From: Actinoplanes aureus
GTDB taxonomy: Bacteria; Actinomycetota; Actinomycetes; Mycobacteriales; Micromonosporaceae
DNA: 44,938 nt
Assembly: GCF_015704865.1 (NCBI RefSeq)
Contig: NZ_JADQTO010000048.1
Coordinates: 1-44,938 of the forward strand
Direction of reading: 5' to 3'
In this document: piece after piece, positions 16,799 through 25,434 of the stretch
How the letters are laid out: the number at the start of each line of letters is the position of its first letter
Numbering within the stretch: position 1 is the first letter of the stretch
Position numbers and translations under genes: made by a program
Notes under the pieces: model-generated
The model's database searches: none
What the model was told of the DNA's origin: nothing
The model's input: only the letters and a program-made list of their open reading frames with translations

Positions 16799-18076
16799 TC
16801 AGGAGAACGCGAGGTAGGCCATGTCGCGGCCGGAGACCGCGATCATGCCGTCCGGACCTACGGCGAAGACCTTCGCATCGGTACGCACATCGGCACGGAC
16901 CGCCCCCGAAGCGAGCGCCAGGGCGGTGATCCGGTTCTTCGAGACGACGATCGCCGCGTACGGGGTGAGCGCGGCACTCGCCTCCGGACGCCCGGTCTGC
17001 CGCCACACCGCCTTGCCCTTGCTGAACGACCAGCCCCGCAGGGTGTCGTCCTTGCGGATCACCGCGTAGGAGTCGTTCACCGCGACCACGTCCGACTCCT
17101 TGTCGCCGTACCAGAGGTCGCGCCCGTCGTACCCGTTGATCAGCAACTCCCGCCCGTACGGGTCGACGCCGAGCACCACGTTGTACCCGCCCGCCGGGTC
17201 CCGCCCCTGCTTGCAGTCCGACCCGTCGGCGGTACGCAGGTTGAGCCCGTCCCGCTGCCACACCACGTTGTTGCGCGGCGGGGCGGTGGCCACCACCCCG
17301 TAGTAACAGGTGCCGTCGCGCGACGTACCGGTCACCGTCAACACCCGCCCGGCGACCACCGCGATCCGCTGGTCGCGAGCCGGCCGGACGGTCTGTACCA
17401 GCTTGCCGGTCGCGGTGTCGATCACCCGGATCTGCCCGTCGTCCGGGAAGCCCAGCAGGCCGGGCAGCGCCGGCGGTCCGGCCACGTCGTCGTCCACGTC
17501 GCCGCTGGTCAGCCGGCGGGTGTCCGGCAGGTCCGGGTTGCCGGCGTCCAGGACGAACCCGATGCCCCCGGTGCCGACGCTCCAGAGCTGGGTGCCGGCC
17601 TTCGGGTCCCATCCGGTCAGCCGGCAGTCGTCGCCCCCGGAGCAGCTCAGATCGACGATCGCGTCCTGATAGGTCCAGACCGCGCTGGCCGTGGTGTCGG
17701 AGCGCCGCGCCACCCCGGTACGCGGGTCGAGCACCTGATAACCCTTGGTGAGCAGCCGCCCGGTGACCACCACCGCGTCGGCGCCCCGGCCGGCGATCGA
17801 GGCCCAGTCCGCGTCCGACGACCAGAGCGGCACCGCCGCGGTCAGCCCGTACGCCTCGACGGAGTTCCGGTACTCGACGATCACCGCGTCTCCGGCGATG
17901 GCGACGCTCTGCGGGGTGCCGCCGAGCTCCTGTTGCCACCGGGCACCGGGCGCGACCGGCCCGCTCGTGGTGATCCACGACCACATCCGCGGGAACGGGT
18001 TCCAGACGCCGGTCGTAGCCAGGACCGTGACGGTCACGGCGGCGACCAGCGCGAGCCCTTTCCCTGACCCGGACAT
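16799..18076 (-). CDS. Membrane-anchored PQQ-like beta-propeller protein
   Basis: 425 residues. One N-terminal hydrophobic segment (GLALVAAVTVTVLATTGVW) acts as signal anchor; the rest is an extracytoplasmic propeller with repeated motifs such as LTAAVPLWSS, PKAGTQLWSV, TATGKLVQTV, NNVVWQRDGL and SKGKAVWRQ. Two Cys pairs (CSGGDDC and a Cys near GTCYYG with one in SDCKQG) may form disulfides. Function is unknown; such proteins are usually ligand or protein scaffolds. The ATG at 18076 is favoured over the GTG at 18103 because TACGGT stands exactly 6 nt upstream. It is followed after 71 nt by the class I fumarase on the same strand. Confidence 0.8.
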   Translation of the reverse strand: MSGSGKGLALVAAVTVTVLATTGVWNPFPRMWSWITTSGPVAPGARWQQELGGTPQSVAIAGDAVIVEYRNSVEAYGLTAAVPLWSSDADWASIAGRGADAVVVTGRLLTKGYQVLDPRTGVARRSDTTASAVWTYQDAIVDLSCSGGDDCRLTGWDPKAGTQLWSVGTGGIGFVLDAGNPDLPDTRRLTSGDVDDDVAGPPALPGLLGFPDDGQIRVIDTATGKLVQTVRPARDQRIAVVAGRVLTVTGTSRDGTCYYGVVATAPPRNNVVWQRDGLNLRTADGSDCKQGRDPAGGYNVVLGVDPYGRELLINGYDGRDLWYGDKESDVVAVNDSYAVIRKDDTLRGWSFSKGKAVWRQTGRPEASAALTPYAAIVVSKNRITALALASGAVRADVRTDAKVFAVGPDGMIAVSGRDMAYLAFS

Positions 18077-18082
18077 GCGGAC

Positions 18083-18088
18083 ACCGTA
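18083..18088 (-). promoter_or_regulatory. -10 element, leaderless promoter of the propeller gene
   Basis: TACGGT on the minus strand, six bases before ATG 18076; it decides the start of that gene. Confidence 0.5.
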
Positions 18089-18138
18089 GTGACCTCGATC
18101 CACTTATCCCGCGAGCGCGAAAAGTCCGTGTCGGTAGC

Positions 18139-18642
18139 TTATTGCCGGTTTGCCGAGCGGACCAGCGGCACCGTCCGGTACGGGATCAACTCGGCCAGCG
18201 CGATGATGGTGTGCGCCCGGACGATGCCCTCGTAGCCGACGATCTGGTCGATCACCCGTTGCAGGTCGGCGTTGGCACGGGCCACGATCCGGCACAGGAT
18301 GTCGCCGCTCCCGGTGATCGTGTGCGCCTCCAGCACCTCGGGAATCTCGGCGAGATGCTCGGCCACCGCGTCATGGCCGTACCGCTGGCTGATCTCCAGG
18401 GTCACGAAGCTGGTCACGCCGAAGCCGATCGCGGCCGGCACCACCTCCGGGCCGAAACCCTTGATCGCGCCCCGCGAGATCAGCTTGTCCAGCCGCGCCT
18501 GCACCGTGCCGCGCGCCACCGCGAGCCGCCGGGAGAGCTCCAGCACACCGATCCGCGGCTCGGCGGCGAGCAACGCGATGAGACGCCCGTCAAGGTCGTC
18601 GAGCTGGACAGTCTGCTCACCCACCGGGGGAACGTACCGCAC
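18139..18642 (-). CDS. Lrp/AsnC family transcriptional regulator
   Basis: About 167 residues. N-terminal helix-turn-helix domain (LDDLDGRLIALLAAEPRIGVLELSRRLAVARGTVQARLDKLISRGAIKGFG) and a C-terminal RAM/ligand domain (GVTSFVTLEI... HTITGSGDILCRIVARANADLQRVIDQIVGYEGIVRAHTIIAL). The G-S-G-D pattern is the effector-loop signature of this family, which senses amino acids and forms dimers to octamers. It is divergent from the RDD/aminotransferase pair, so control of the aminotransferase and of itself is a reasonable guess. The start is uncertain: GTG 18642 is used, but GTG 18651 and TTG 18672 are in frame, and the AGGAGG sequence overlaps the candidates. Confidence 0.88.
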   Translation of the reverse strand: MRYVPPVGEQTVQLDDLDGRLIALLAAEPRIGVLELSRRLAVARGTVQARLDKLISRGAIKGFGPEVVPAAIGFGVTSFVTLEISQRYGHDAVAEHLAEIPEVLEAHTITGSGDILCRIVARANADLQRVIDQIVGYEGIVRAHTIIALAELIPYRTVPLVRSANRQ

Positions 18643-18763
18643 CTCCTGCACAGTCTGACCAAGTCCGCGCAAGCCTCTTGCCCATCTGTACGATCAGCGA
18701 GCACCTTATGGGTAGGACCCGGCCCGCAGGGAACCGTCAGGCTGTCGTGGTAAAGGTTTGCGC

Positions 18764-19771
18764 ATGAGTTCCCTTCCCGCGGGTTGGTACAAGGACCCGG
18801 CCGACACCAGTACCCAGCGCTACTGGGACGGTGAGGGCTGGCTGGGCGAAGCCATCCCGGCGGACGCGGTTCCGCCGGACGGGCCGCCCGCGGTCAAGGC
18901 GGAACCGCCGGTTCCTCCCGCGGCTCCCGCACCGCAGCCGCCCCAGCCGCAGCCGTACGGGTCGCCCCCGCCCGGATACCCCGCCCAGCCGACCACGCCG
19001 CCGGCATACGGCCCGCCCCCGGGCTGGGGACCGCAGCCGGGCTGGGGTCCCCAGCATCCGGGTGCGCAGGCCCCACCGCCGGGCTGGCAACCGCCGCCTC
19101 CGGGATGGCAGCAGCCGCCTCCGGGCTGGCAGCCACAGCCCGGGCAGCCGATGCACGCGTACGCCTACCCCATGCCGCAGGCGATGCCGCACGGCCTCCC
19201 GCTGGCCGGGCTGGGCCGGCGGCTGACCGCCCGGCTCATCGACATCGCCGTCGTGCTGGCGCTCAACGTCGTGGTCAACGGCTGGTTCATCTACCAGTAC
19301 TGGCAGGACTTCGCGCCGATCTTCCGGGAGTACATGCGGCAGGTCGCGGCGGGCAACCAGAACGTCACGGTCGAACCCACGCCGCGGATGCAGACCCTCT
19401 CGATCGCCATCCTGACCGTCGCCACCCTGCTCTGGCTGCTCTACGAGGCGCCGTCGATCGGCGCCCGCGGCCAGACCCTTGGCAAACGGGCCATGGGGAT
19501 CAAGGTGTTCCGGGTGGAGAGCACCGCACCGATCGGCTTCGGCCGGGCGTTCACGCGGTGGGCCCGGCTCGGCATGTGGACGCTGTTCTGGTGGTGCGGT
19601 GTCGGTCTGATCGTCCAGTTCTTCTTCTCGCTCTCCCCACTTTTCGACCCCCGCCTGCGCCAGGCCTGGCACGACAAGGCGGCGGCCACGGTCGTCGTCG
19701 CCGTGCCCCCCGGCGCCCACCCGACCGTCAAGGCCGCACCGAGCGGCGATCTACCCGGAGGATCCAAATGA
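18764..19771 (+). CDS. RDD family membrane protein with DUF2510 and proline-rich repeats
   Basis: 335 residues. The N-terminus is a DUF2510 module (LPAGWYKDPADTSTQRYWDGEGW). Residues ~40-135 are a Pro/Gly/Gln-rich region with repeated PPGW motifs. The C-terminal RDD domain begins GLGRRLTARLIDIAVVLALNVVV, with the Arg and Asp pair that names the family, and has a second membrane helix near LSIAILTVATLLWLLYEAP, the conserved GQTLGKRAMGIKVFR loop, and a third helix around GMWTLFWWCGVGLIVQFFF. The function of RDD proteins is poorly known; some affect ion tolerance. AAAGG precedes the ATG. The stop overlaps the aminotransferase start (ATGA), so the two are coupled. Confidence 0.88.
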   Translation: MSSLPAGWYKDPADTSTQRYWDGEGWLGEAIPADAVPPDGPPAVKAEPPVPPAAPAPQPPQPQPYGSPPPGYPAQPTTPPAYGPPPGWGPQPGWGPQHPGAQAPPPGWQPPPPGWQQPPPGWQPQPGQPMHAYAYPMPQAMPHGLPLAGLGRRLTARLIDIAVVLALNVVVNGWFIYQYWQDFAPIFREYMRQVAAGNQNVTVEPTPRMQTLSIAILTVATLLWLLYEAPSIGARGQTLGKRAMGIKVFRVESTAPIGFGRAFTRWARLGMWTLFWWCGVGLIVQFFFSLSPLFDPRLRQAWHDKAAATVVVAVPPGAHPTVKAAPSGDLPGGSK

Positions 19772-20850
19772 CCCGGCTGACCCGCGCCGACCTGGACGCG
19801 CTGCCGAACTACGTGCCCGGACGCAACATCGCCGACCTCGCCCGCGAGCTGGGCATCGCCGAGGCGATCAAGCTGGCCAGCAACGAGGTTCCCTACGGGC
19901 CGTTGCCCGGCGTCGTGGAGGCGATCACCGAGGCGGCCCGTTCCGTGCACCGCTACCCCGACATGGGCGTGGTCCGGCTGCGGGACGCCATCGGCGAGCG
20001 GTTCGGGGTGAGCCCGGAGCGGGTCGTCACCGGCTGCGGTTCGGTGGCGCTGGCCGAGATCCTGGCGAAGGCGACGTGTCTGCCGGGCGACGAGATCGTC
20101 TACTCGTGGCGGTCGTTCGAGGCGTACCCGATCATCGCGGCCGGGGGCGGCGCGACAAGCGTGCGGGTGCCGAACACGGCGGCGCACGGGCACGACCTCG
20201 CGGCGATGGCCGAGGCGATCACCGACCAGACCCGGATGGTGTTCGTCTGCAACCCGAACAACCCGACCGGCACCAGCGTGCGCACGGCCGAGATCGACCG
20301 GTTCCTCGCCGAGGTCCCCTCCGACGTGCTGGTGGTGCTCGACGAGGCGTACCGGGAGTTCGTCACCGACCCGGACGTGCCGGACGCGCTGGAGACCTAC
20401 GGCGACCGGCCCAACGTGGTGGTCCTGCGCACCATGAGCAAGGCCTGGGGCCTGGCCGGGCTGCGGATGGGCTACCTGGTCGCCCAGCCCGAGGTGGCGA
20501 CCGCCCTGCGCAAGGTGGTGACCCCGTTCTCCACCAGCATGGTCGCGCAGGCCGCGGCACTTGCCGCGCTGGAGCAGGAGGACGAGGTACGCCGTCGCTG
20601 CGCGCTCGTCGTCGCGGAACGGGACCGGCTCACCGAGGCGCTGCGCAAGCTCTCCGTCGCGGTGCCGGACAGCCAGGCCAACTTCGTCTGGATGCCGCTC
20701 GGCGATCGGACCGCCGAGTTCGCCGCCGCCTGCGAGAGCCGGGGCGTCATCGTGCGCGGGTTCCATCCGGAGGGCGTACGCGTCACGGTCGGCACCCCGG
20801 AGGAGAACGACCTGTTCCTCGCCGCCGCCGAGGCCGCGCTCAAGGACTGA
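19768..20850 (+). CDS. hisC: Histidinol-phosphate / aromatic amino acid aminotransferase
   Basis: 360 residues, a normal length for the HisC/Pat branch of class I/II PLP aminotransferases. The enzyme moves an amino group between an amino acid or histidinol phosphate and a 2-oxo acid. Visible motifs: IKLASNEVPYGP near the N-terminus, VCNPNNPTGT, the PLP-contacting VVLDEAYREF, and TMSKAWGLAGLRMGY with the PLP-binding Lys at 225. FHPEGVRVTVG near the end carries the carboxylate-binding Arg. No other his genes are nearby, so this may be a second copy serving aromatic amino acid synthesis (Pat) rather than the his operon enzyme. ATG 19768 overlaps the RDD stop and follows GGAGG; the longer frame from 19105 is a shadow of the RDD gene. 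Confidence 0.9.
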   Translation: MTRLTRADLDALPNYVPGRNIADLARELGIAEAIKLASNEVPYGPLPGVVEAITEAARSVHRYPDMGVVRLRDAIGERFGVSPERVVTGCGSVALAEILAKATCLPGDEIVYSWRSFEAYPIIAAGGGATSVRVPNTAAHGHDLAAMAEAITDQTRMVFVCNPNNPTGTSVRTAEIDRFLAEVPSDVLVVLDEAYREFVTDPDVPDALETYGDRPNVVVLRTMSKAWGLAGLRMGYLVAQPEVATALRKVVTPFSTSMVAQAAALAALEQEDEVRRRCALVVAERDRLTEALRKLSVAVPDSQANFVWMPLGDRTAEFAAACESRGVIVRGFHPEGVRVTVGTPEENDLFLAAAEAALKD

Positions 20851-20856
20851 CCCGGC

Positions 20857-22065
20857 TCATACCCGCGCTTCGACTCGCTCGTGGTCCTCCCGGCTGATCC
20901 GGGCCGGGAAGACCGCCGGCGAGAGCACCACCAGCACGCTCGCGACCAGCGCCAGCCCGGCCGCCAGCAGCGGCAGCGCGCCGAGGTTCCCGGCGCTGAT
21001 CAGCCGCTCACCGACGAACGCCCCGCCGCCGATGCCGATCTGGAACGCCACGACGTGGACCGCCGACGCCGCGTCCCGGGTCGCCGGCGCCACCCGCAGC
21101 ACCGCCGCGGCCAGGAAGACCGGGATGGCGGTGAACGCGCCGCCCCAGAGCAGGGTGGCGACCACGGTCGGGACCGGGCCGAGCACCGGCGCGAGCAAGC
21201 CGACCGAGATCGTCACCGTCACCGTGAGGCCGAGGACCAGGGGTCCTGGGCGCCGATCGACGTACCGCCCCACCACGTAGTTGGCGAGCAGGCCGACCGC
21301 GCCGTATCCGAGCAGCAGCGCGCTCAGGCCGGCACCGTCCAGCCCGGCGTCGCGGCGGACCAGCGGAGCGATGTACGTGTACGCCGCGAAGTGCCCCACC
21401 ACCAGCACCATCGTGATCAGGCAGAGTCGCGCCACCGGCCCGTTGCGCAGCACCCGCACCGCACCCCGCAGCTGCTCCCCGGTACGCGCCTCGAGGTCCC
21501 GCGGCAGCGGTCCCAGCTTCGGCAGTACGGCGAGCAGCAGCACCACGCAGACCGCCCCGCCCACGGCGAACAGCCCGACCGCCGACCGCCAGCCCAGGAA
21601 CTGGCCGATGGCCGTACCCAGCGGAACGCCGAGCACGATGGCGAGCGAGTTGCCCAGGAAGACCAGCGCGGTCGCCCGTCCGGCCTGCCCGGGCGGCGCC
21701 AGCCGCACGATGATCGGCCCGAGCACCGACCAGAACACACCGTGCGCCAGGGCGCAGACCAGCCTGCTCAGGGTCAGGATCTCGAAGGTGGGCGCGACCG
21801 CCGCCGCCCCCTGAGACACCGCGAAAATCGCTACCGTGACGGCGATGAGTCGGTGCCTCGGCACCCGCATGGTGAGCGCGGTGAGCGGGATGGTGCTCAG
21901 CGCGGCCACCACGGCATAGCTGGTCAACAGGAACCCGACCTGCGCCTCGGTCACGCCGAGGTCGGCCGAGATCTGCGGGAGAACGCCGACCGGGAGGGTT
22001 TCAGCGGTGACGTAGCAGAACGTGGAGGCACCGAGAACGATAAGCGCCGGGCGGTTGAGTCTCAC
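20857..22065 (-). CDS. MFS transporter (DHA1-type, drug/sugar efflux)
   Basis: 402 residues with 12 predicted membrane helices. The first helix pair includes YVTAETLPVGVLPQISADLGVTEAQVG, typical of the AraJ/Cmr-like proton-antiport exporters. The loop after helix 2 is LTMRVPRHRL, a weakened form of motif A. ALVFLGNSLAIVLGVPLGTAIGQFLGWR in helix 5 matches motif C (GxxxGPxxG-like) of exporters. The substrate cannot be read from sequence. It is divergent from a ROK regulator with 47 bp between, so that regulator probably controls it. GTG 22065 follows TATTGT by six bases (leaderless). Confidence 0.9.
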   Translation of the reverse strand: MRLNRPALIVLGASTFCYVTAETLPVGVLPQISADLGVTEAQVGFLLTSYAVVAALSTIPLTALTMRVPRHRLIAVTVAIFAVSQGAAAVAPTFEILTLSRLVCALAHGVFWSVLGPIIVRLAPPGQAGRATALVFLGNSLAIVLGVPLGTAIGQFLGWRSAVGLFAVGGAVCVVLLLAVLPKLGPLPRDLEARTGEQLRGAVRVLRNGPVARLCLITMVLVVGHFAAYTYIAPLVRRDAGLDGAGLSALLLGYGAVGLLANYVVGRYVDRRPGPLVLGLTVTVTISVGLLAPVLGPVPTVVATLLWGGAFTAIPVFLAAAVLRVAPATRDAASAVHVVAFQIGIGGGAFVGERLISAGNLGALPLLAAGLALVASVLVVLSPAVFPARISREDHERVEARV

Positions 22066-22071
22066 CCCCGC

Positions 22072-22077
22072 ACAATA
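22072..22077 (-). promoter_or_regulatory. -10 element, leaderless promoter of the MFS gene
   Basis: TATTGT on the minus strand, six bases before GTG 22065. A dyad begins one base upstream of it (22079-22093). Confidence 0.55.
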
Positions 22078-22078
22078 A

Positions 22079-22093
22079 GCTCTGATCTAGAGC
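22079..22093. promoter_or_regulatory. Candidate operator in the MFS/ROK divergent promoter
   Basis: GCTCT-GATCT-AGAGC is a perfect 5-bp dyad directly upstream of the MFS -10 element, within the 47-bp spacer. Binding here would cover the MFS promoter and the start of the ROK transcript. The ROK protein is the obvious candidate ligand. Confidence 0.45.
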
Positions 22094-22112
22094 ATAAAAA
22101 GGGAGAACGACT

Positions 22113-23291
22113 GTGACGACCCGCTCCACCGAGCTGCTCCGAGTGGTGCACCACCGCCCCGGCGTGACCCGCGCCGACGCGGCCCGCCTGCTCGGCGTCG
22201 GCACCGGCGCGGCCACCGAACTCGTCACCAAGCTCAGTCGTGCGAACCTCCTGGTCCAGGCCCCGGCGACACCCAGCGGCGCCCGCGGCCGCCCGACCAC
22301 CGTGCTGCTGCCGCACCCCGAGGGCCCGCTCGTGCTGGCGGTCGCCATCTACCACGAGGCCTGGCGGATCGACGTGGTCGAGCTCGGCGGCACCACCACC
22401 GCCTCCCGGACGGGACGGCACGCGACCACCGACTGGGTCGCGGTGCGCACGGCGGTCGCCGCCGCCATCGACGAGCTCCGGACGCGGTACGGGCCACGGG
22501 CGCGCGCCATCGGCATCTCCGTCCCCGGTACGGTCTCCCGCACGTTCCGCCTCGACGCCTCCGGTCTCCACTGGCACGACGTCGACCTGACCGAACTCTG
22601 GCCCACCGCCGACGTCTTCGTCGCCGGCAACGACGCCACCCTCGCCGCCACCGCCGAGTCCAGCCGAGGCGCCGCAGCCGGCGCCTCGTTAGCCCTGCAC
22701 GTGCGCGTCGAGGGCGGCCTCGGCGGCGCCATGGTCGAGAACGGCCGCCCGGTGATCGGCGCACGCGGCGCCGCCGGCGAATTCGGCCACATGCCCTTCG
22801 GCGACCCCGCCATCCGCTGCCCGTGCGGCGCCCACGGTTGCTGGAGCTCGGTCGTCGACGGCGGTGCCCTGGCCCGCCTCCTCGGCGACCGCCCACCCCG
22901 CGACCCGATCACCTACGCCCGCCGGGTCATCGCCACCGCCCGAGCCGCCCTCCCGGCCACCGCAGCCGCCGCAGCTTCGGGCCCGGGGCCGGCCGCGGGC
23001 GACGCCGAGGCGGCGCTCGCCGCGGTCCAGGTGGTCGGCGCCGCCCTCGGGCGTGGCATCGCGGGCCTGGTCAACGGCCTCGACGCCGACCTGGTCACGG
23101 TCGGCGGCCTCGGCGCCGACCTGCTCGCCACCGTGCCCGACGCGATCCACGCCGCCTACCACGACGGCCTCATGACGATCCACCGCGATGCCCCGCCGCC
23201 GGTCCTCCCGGCCACCCTGGGCGACGACGACGGCCCGGTCGCGGGCGCGGCCGAGGAGGCCTGGTCAGCCCTGTTCCCCCGTCTGGCCTAG
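22113..23291 (+). CDS. ROK family transcriptional regulator
   Basis: 392 residues. N-terminal winged helix-turn-helix (STELLRVVHHRPGVTRADAARLLGVGTGAATELVTKLSRANLL) followed by a sugar-kinase-like ROK domain. The zinc motif is intact (CPCGAHGCW), as is the sugar-contact AGEFGHMPFG. The kinase part is degraded: the usual NDAN...E block reads AGNDATLAATAES and the GTGIGGG phosphate loop reads VEGGLGGAMV, so it probably senses a ligand rather than phosphorylating one. An Ala/Pro-rich insert near residues 275-300 is unusual. GTG 22113 follows AGGGAGAA. It likely represses the divergent MFS exporter and itself. Confidence 0.9.
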   Translation: MTTRSTELLRVVHHRPGVTRADAARLLGVGTGAATELVTKLSRANLLVQAPATPSGARGRPTTVLLPHPEGPLVLAVAIYHEAWRIDVVELGGTTTASRTGRHATTDWVAVRTAVAAAIDELRTRYGPRARAIGISVPGTVSRTFRLDASGLHWHDVDLTELWPTADVFVAGNDATLAATAESSRGAAAGASLALHVRVEGGLGGAMVENGRPVIGARGAAGEFGHMPFGDPAIRCPCGAHGCWSSVVDGGALARLLGDRPPRDPITYARRVIATARAALPATAAAAASGPGPAAGDAEAALAAVQVVGAALGRGIAGLVNGLDADLVTVGGLGADLLATVPDAIHAAYHDGLMTIHRDAPPPVLPATLGDDDGPVAGAAEEAWSALFPRLA

Positions 23292-23347
23292 GGCCGCCGT
23301 GAGGGCTGATGAGGCCTTCCCACGCCCGGCGTATGGCCGCCGTGAGG
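23292..23347 (+). repeat. 13-bp direct repeat after the ROK gene
   Basis: GGCCGCCGTGAGG occurs at 23292-23304 and 23335-23347, starting just after the ROK stop codon. No function is apparent. Confidence 0.5.
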
Positions 23348-23360
23348 CCCGAGAGGGCCT
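23345..23360. terminator. Hairpin with GAGA tetraloop between convergent genes
   Basis: AGGCCC (23345-23350) pairs with GGGCCT (23355-23360) around GAGA, a GNRA-type loop. It lies between the ROK and propeller genes and may terminate either. Confidence 0.5.
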
Positions 23361-23374
23361 GGTCAACCCGTCCC

Positions 23375-24526
23375 TCAAAGGGCGGCGATGATCACGGTGT
23401 CCAGCGTCAGGTAGTAGATCGGCGACTCCGGATCGTCCGGCGCGTCCACGTTCAGCCGCTCCATCGCCAGGAACCGGCCGGCCAGCCGATACCCGCCCGG
23501 CCGCCACTCGGTTTTCTCGGTGCCATAGGCGAGCGGAAACGAGTAGGCCTCCACCCCGGTACGCGCGTTCACCGCGACCAGCGTGTTGCCGGCCGTGAGC
23601 AGCACGACGTTCGCCGAGGTACCGCCCAGGATCCGCGCCGCCCCGGATCGGCTCCAGAGTTCCTCGCCCTCCGCGGAGCGCGCGCTCACCGCCGCATCGG
23701 AGGCGGTGACGATCACGCCGGCCGCGACCGTCGCGCCGGCCGCGTCGAGGGCCGGGACCCGCCGCAGGACGGCCGAGTCGGCGAACCGGCCCTGCCCGGC
23801 GCAGTCCCGGAACGCGGCACAGTCCGAACCCCCCGAGTCGCAGCCGATCGGCTCGAACGGGCCGGCCGGCCAGTCCGCGATCGCCACGCCCGACTCGACG
23901 TCATAGGCGCCGGTCGCGCAGACGTACGCACCGCCGGAGGTGGTGAACCCCTCCGCGCACCCGGGTGGCGTGGAGATCCGCCAGCGCACGGCGCCGGTGC
24001 TCAGGTCATACCCCACCAGGTTCTGATCGGCGGTGACCACGACGGTGCCGGCGGCGAGGCGCAGGCCCGGCGGGGTCCAGACCGCCGCGGCGCCGGTGCG
24101 ATGCCCGGCATAGCCGGGCGCGTCCGGGCCGTCCTGCCGCCAGGTGATTTTTCCGGTACGCGCATCGATCGCCACCAGCTCCCCGTCGGACCACCGGGTG
24201 ATCACCGTGGCACCGCGGGCCGCCACCCCGCTGAGCTGCTCCGGCCAGCGGCGGAACGACCAGCGCGCGGTGTAGAGCGTCTGCCCGTCCACCGGCCCAT
24301 CGGCCTTGACCTGGTGTTTCGTGGCGTAGACGCGGAGCCGGCCGTCGACCACCAGCGGCGCCAGGTTGGTGCGCCCGGTGACGGCGGGAGGCCTCAGGGA
24401 GATCGGCGGGTACGGCGTCGTGGCACTGGCCAGCACCTCGGCCGGCGCGAGAACCCGCCAGACCACCAGGACGGCCGCTGCCAGCAGGACCAGGGCCACC
24501 GACGTTCGTAGCAGCACCCGGTTCAC
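23375..24526 (-). CDS. Membrane-anchored PQQ-like beta-propeller protein
   Basis: 383 residues. A signal anchor (LLRTSVALVLLAAAVLVVWRVL) precedes an extracytoplasmic propeller with blade motifs ARTGKITWRQ, LSTGAVRWRI, AEGEELWSRS and ARTGVEAYSF. Several Cys in the middle (CAEGF, YVCATG, GCDSGGSDCAAFRDC) could form disulfides. The function is unknown. GTG 24526 is chosen; a TTG three codons upstream is also possible, and neither has a ribosome binding site. The upstream gene ends only 19 nt away on the same strand, so they are probably co-transcribed. It is the third propeller protein in the window and resembles the one at 16799 in size and anchoring. Confidence 0.78.
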   Translation of the reverse strand: MNRVLLRTSVALVLLAAAVLVVWRVLAPAEVLASATTPYPPISLRPPAVTGRTNLAPLVVDGRLRVYATKHQVKADGPVDGQTLYTARWSFRRWPEQLSGVAARGATVITRWSDGELVAIDARTGKITWRQDGPDAPGYAGHRTGAAAVWTPPGLRLAAGTVVVTADQNLVGYDLSTGAVRWRISTPPGCAEGFTTSGGAYVCATGAYDVESGVAIADWPAGPFEPIGCDSGGSDCAAFRDCAGQGRFADSAVLRRVPALDAAGATVAAGVIVTASDAAVSARSAEGEELWSRSGAARILGGTSANVVLLTAGNTLVAVNARTGVEAYSFPLAYGTEKTEWRPGGYRLAGRFLAMERLNVDAPDDPESPIYYLTLDTVIIAAL

Positions 24527-24545
24527 GGGGAGCAAGTATTCCAGG

Positions 24546-25388
24546 TCAGTCGTAGCCGCCGTTGATCAGGCCGAGCCGGACCAGTTCGGTGAGCGGCTCC
24601 ACCACGTTCGCCGCACCGAAGCCGACGAAGAGCGGCCGCGGAGCGTCCCGGTACGTCCGGGCCGGCTCGACCAGCGGCACCGGATGGGTGGCCGCCAGCG
24701 CCTCGGCCACCTCGGCCACCTCGCCGCCGCTCGCCGCCTGCAAGGCCGCCACCAGCACGTTCAGGAAGCCGTGGTGGGTGAAGCCGGTCTCCGGGTCGGT
24801 GTGCCGGGTGGCGTGCCGCAGCCCGGCCGCCAGCTTGAACGGCAACTGCCGGTCGCGGCACGCGCAGATCACCGCGGCCAGCTCGACCGGGGTGGGGAAG
24901 AGCTCCGCCGCGAGGCCGCCCACCCGGAACTTCGGCGCGATCGACAGTCCCGCGGCGCGCGCCTCGGCGACCGAGTCGAGCGCGGCCAGCAGACCCCAGC
25001 TCAACGGGATCTCGGCGAAGAACCGCAGGCCCCTCTCGGCGGCCGCGAACGAGCGCAACGCGTCCAGGCCGGGCTGTGGGTCCTCGCCGCGGCGCGCCAC
25101 CGCCGCCTCGACGTGCTCGATCACCAGACCGGCGGCACGCAGCTTCTCGACGGTCACCGGCAGCGCGGCGGCCGGCACGTCGCCGATCAGTCCGGCCTCG
25201 ATCGCCGGCACCGGCTCGGTGCCGACCACCGACGCCGGCACGAGCAGGGAACCGAGCAGTTCCGAATACCACGAAGCGGCGTGCTCCTGGTATTTCGCGA
25301 CGCCGTCGGTCAGGCCGATCGGGCTGGGCGGGAGCAGGGACGCGTCATCGACGAGCCCGGCATAGAGCGGAGGCACCATCGTCGACAC
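24546..25388 (-). CDS. Conserved hypothetical protein, possibly TIM-barrel-like
   Basis: 280 residues, no signal peptide or membrane segment. Alternating strands and helices (GLVIEHVEAAVARR, GLRFFAEIPLSWGLLAALD, GLSIAPKFRVGG, LPFKLAAGLRHATRH, GFTHHGFLNVLVAALQAA) suggest an alpha/beta barrel. KFRVGG and KLAAGLRHATR resemble phosphate- or carboxylate-binding loops, and HHGF adds two adjacent His, so an enzyme is plausible. I do not recognise the family. GTG 25388 lies 7 nt after TAGGTT; no Shine-Dalgarno is present. It is transcribed toward the propeller gene with a 19-nt gap. Confidence 0.75.
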   Translation of the reverse strand: MSTMVPPLYAGLVDDASLLPPSPIGLTDGVAKYQEHAASWYSELLGSLLVPASVVGTEPVPAIEAGLIGDVPAAALPVTVEKLRAAGLVIEHVEAAVARRGEDPQPGLDALRSFAAAERGLRFFAEIPLSWGLLAALDSVAEARAAGLSIAPKFRVGGLAAELFPTPVELAAVICACRDRQLPFKLAAGLRHATRHTDPETGFTHHGFLNVLVAALQAASGGEVAEVAEALAATHPVPLVEPARTYRDAPRPLFVGFGAANVVEPLTELVRLGLINGGYD

Positions 25389-25395
25389 GAAATCG

Positions 25396-25401
25396 AACCT
25401 A
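25396..25401 (-). promoter_or_regulatory. -10 element, leaderless promoter of the 280-residue protein
   Basis: TAGGTT on the minus strand, seven bases before GTG 25388. Confidence 0.5.
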
Positions 25402-25434
25402 ATGGACGGTGCGCGAAACGGGAACCTACGCCGG

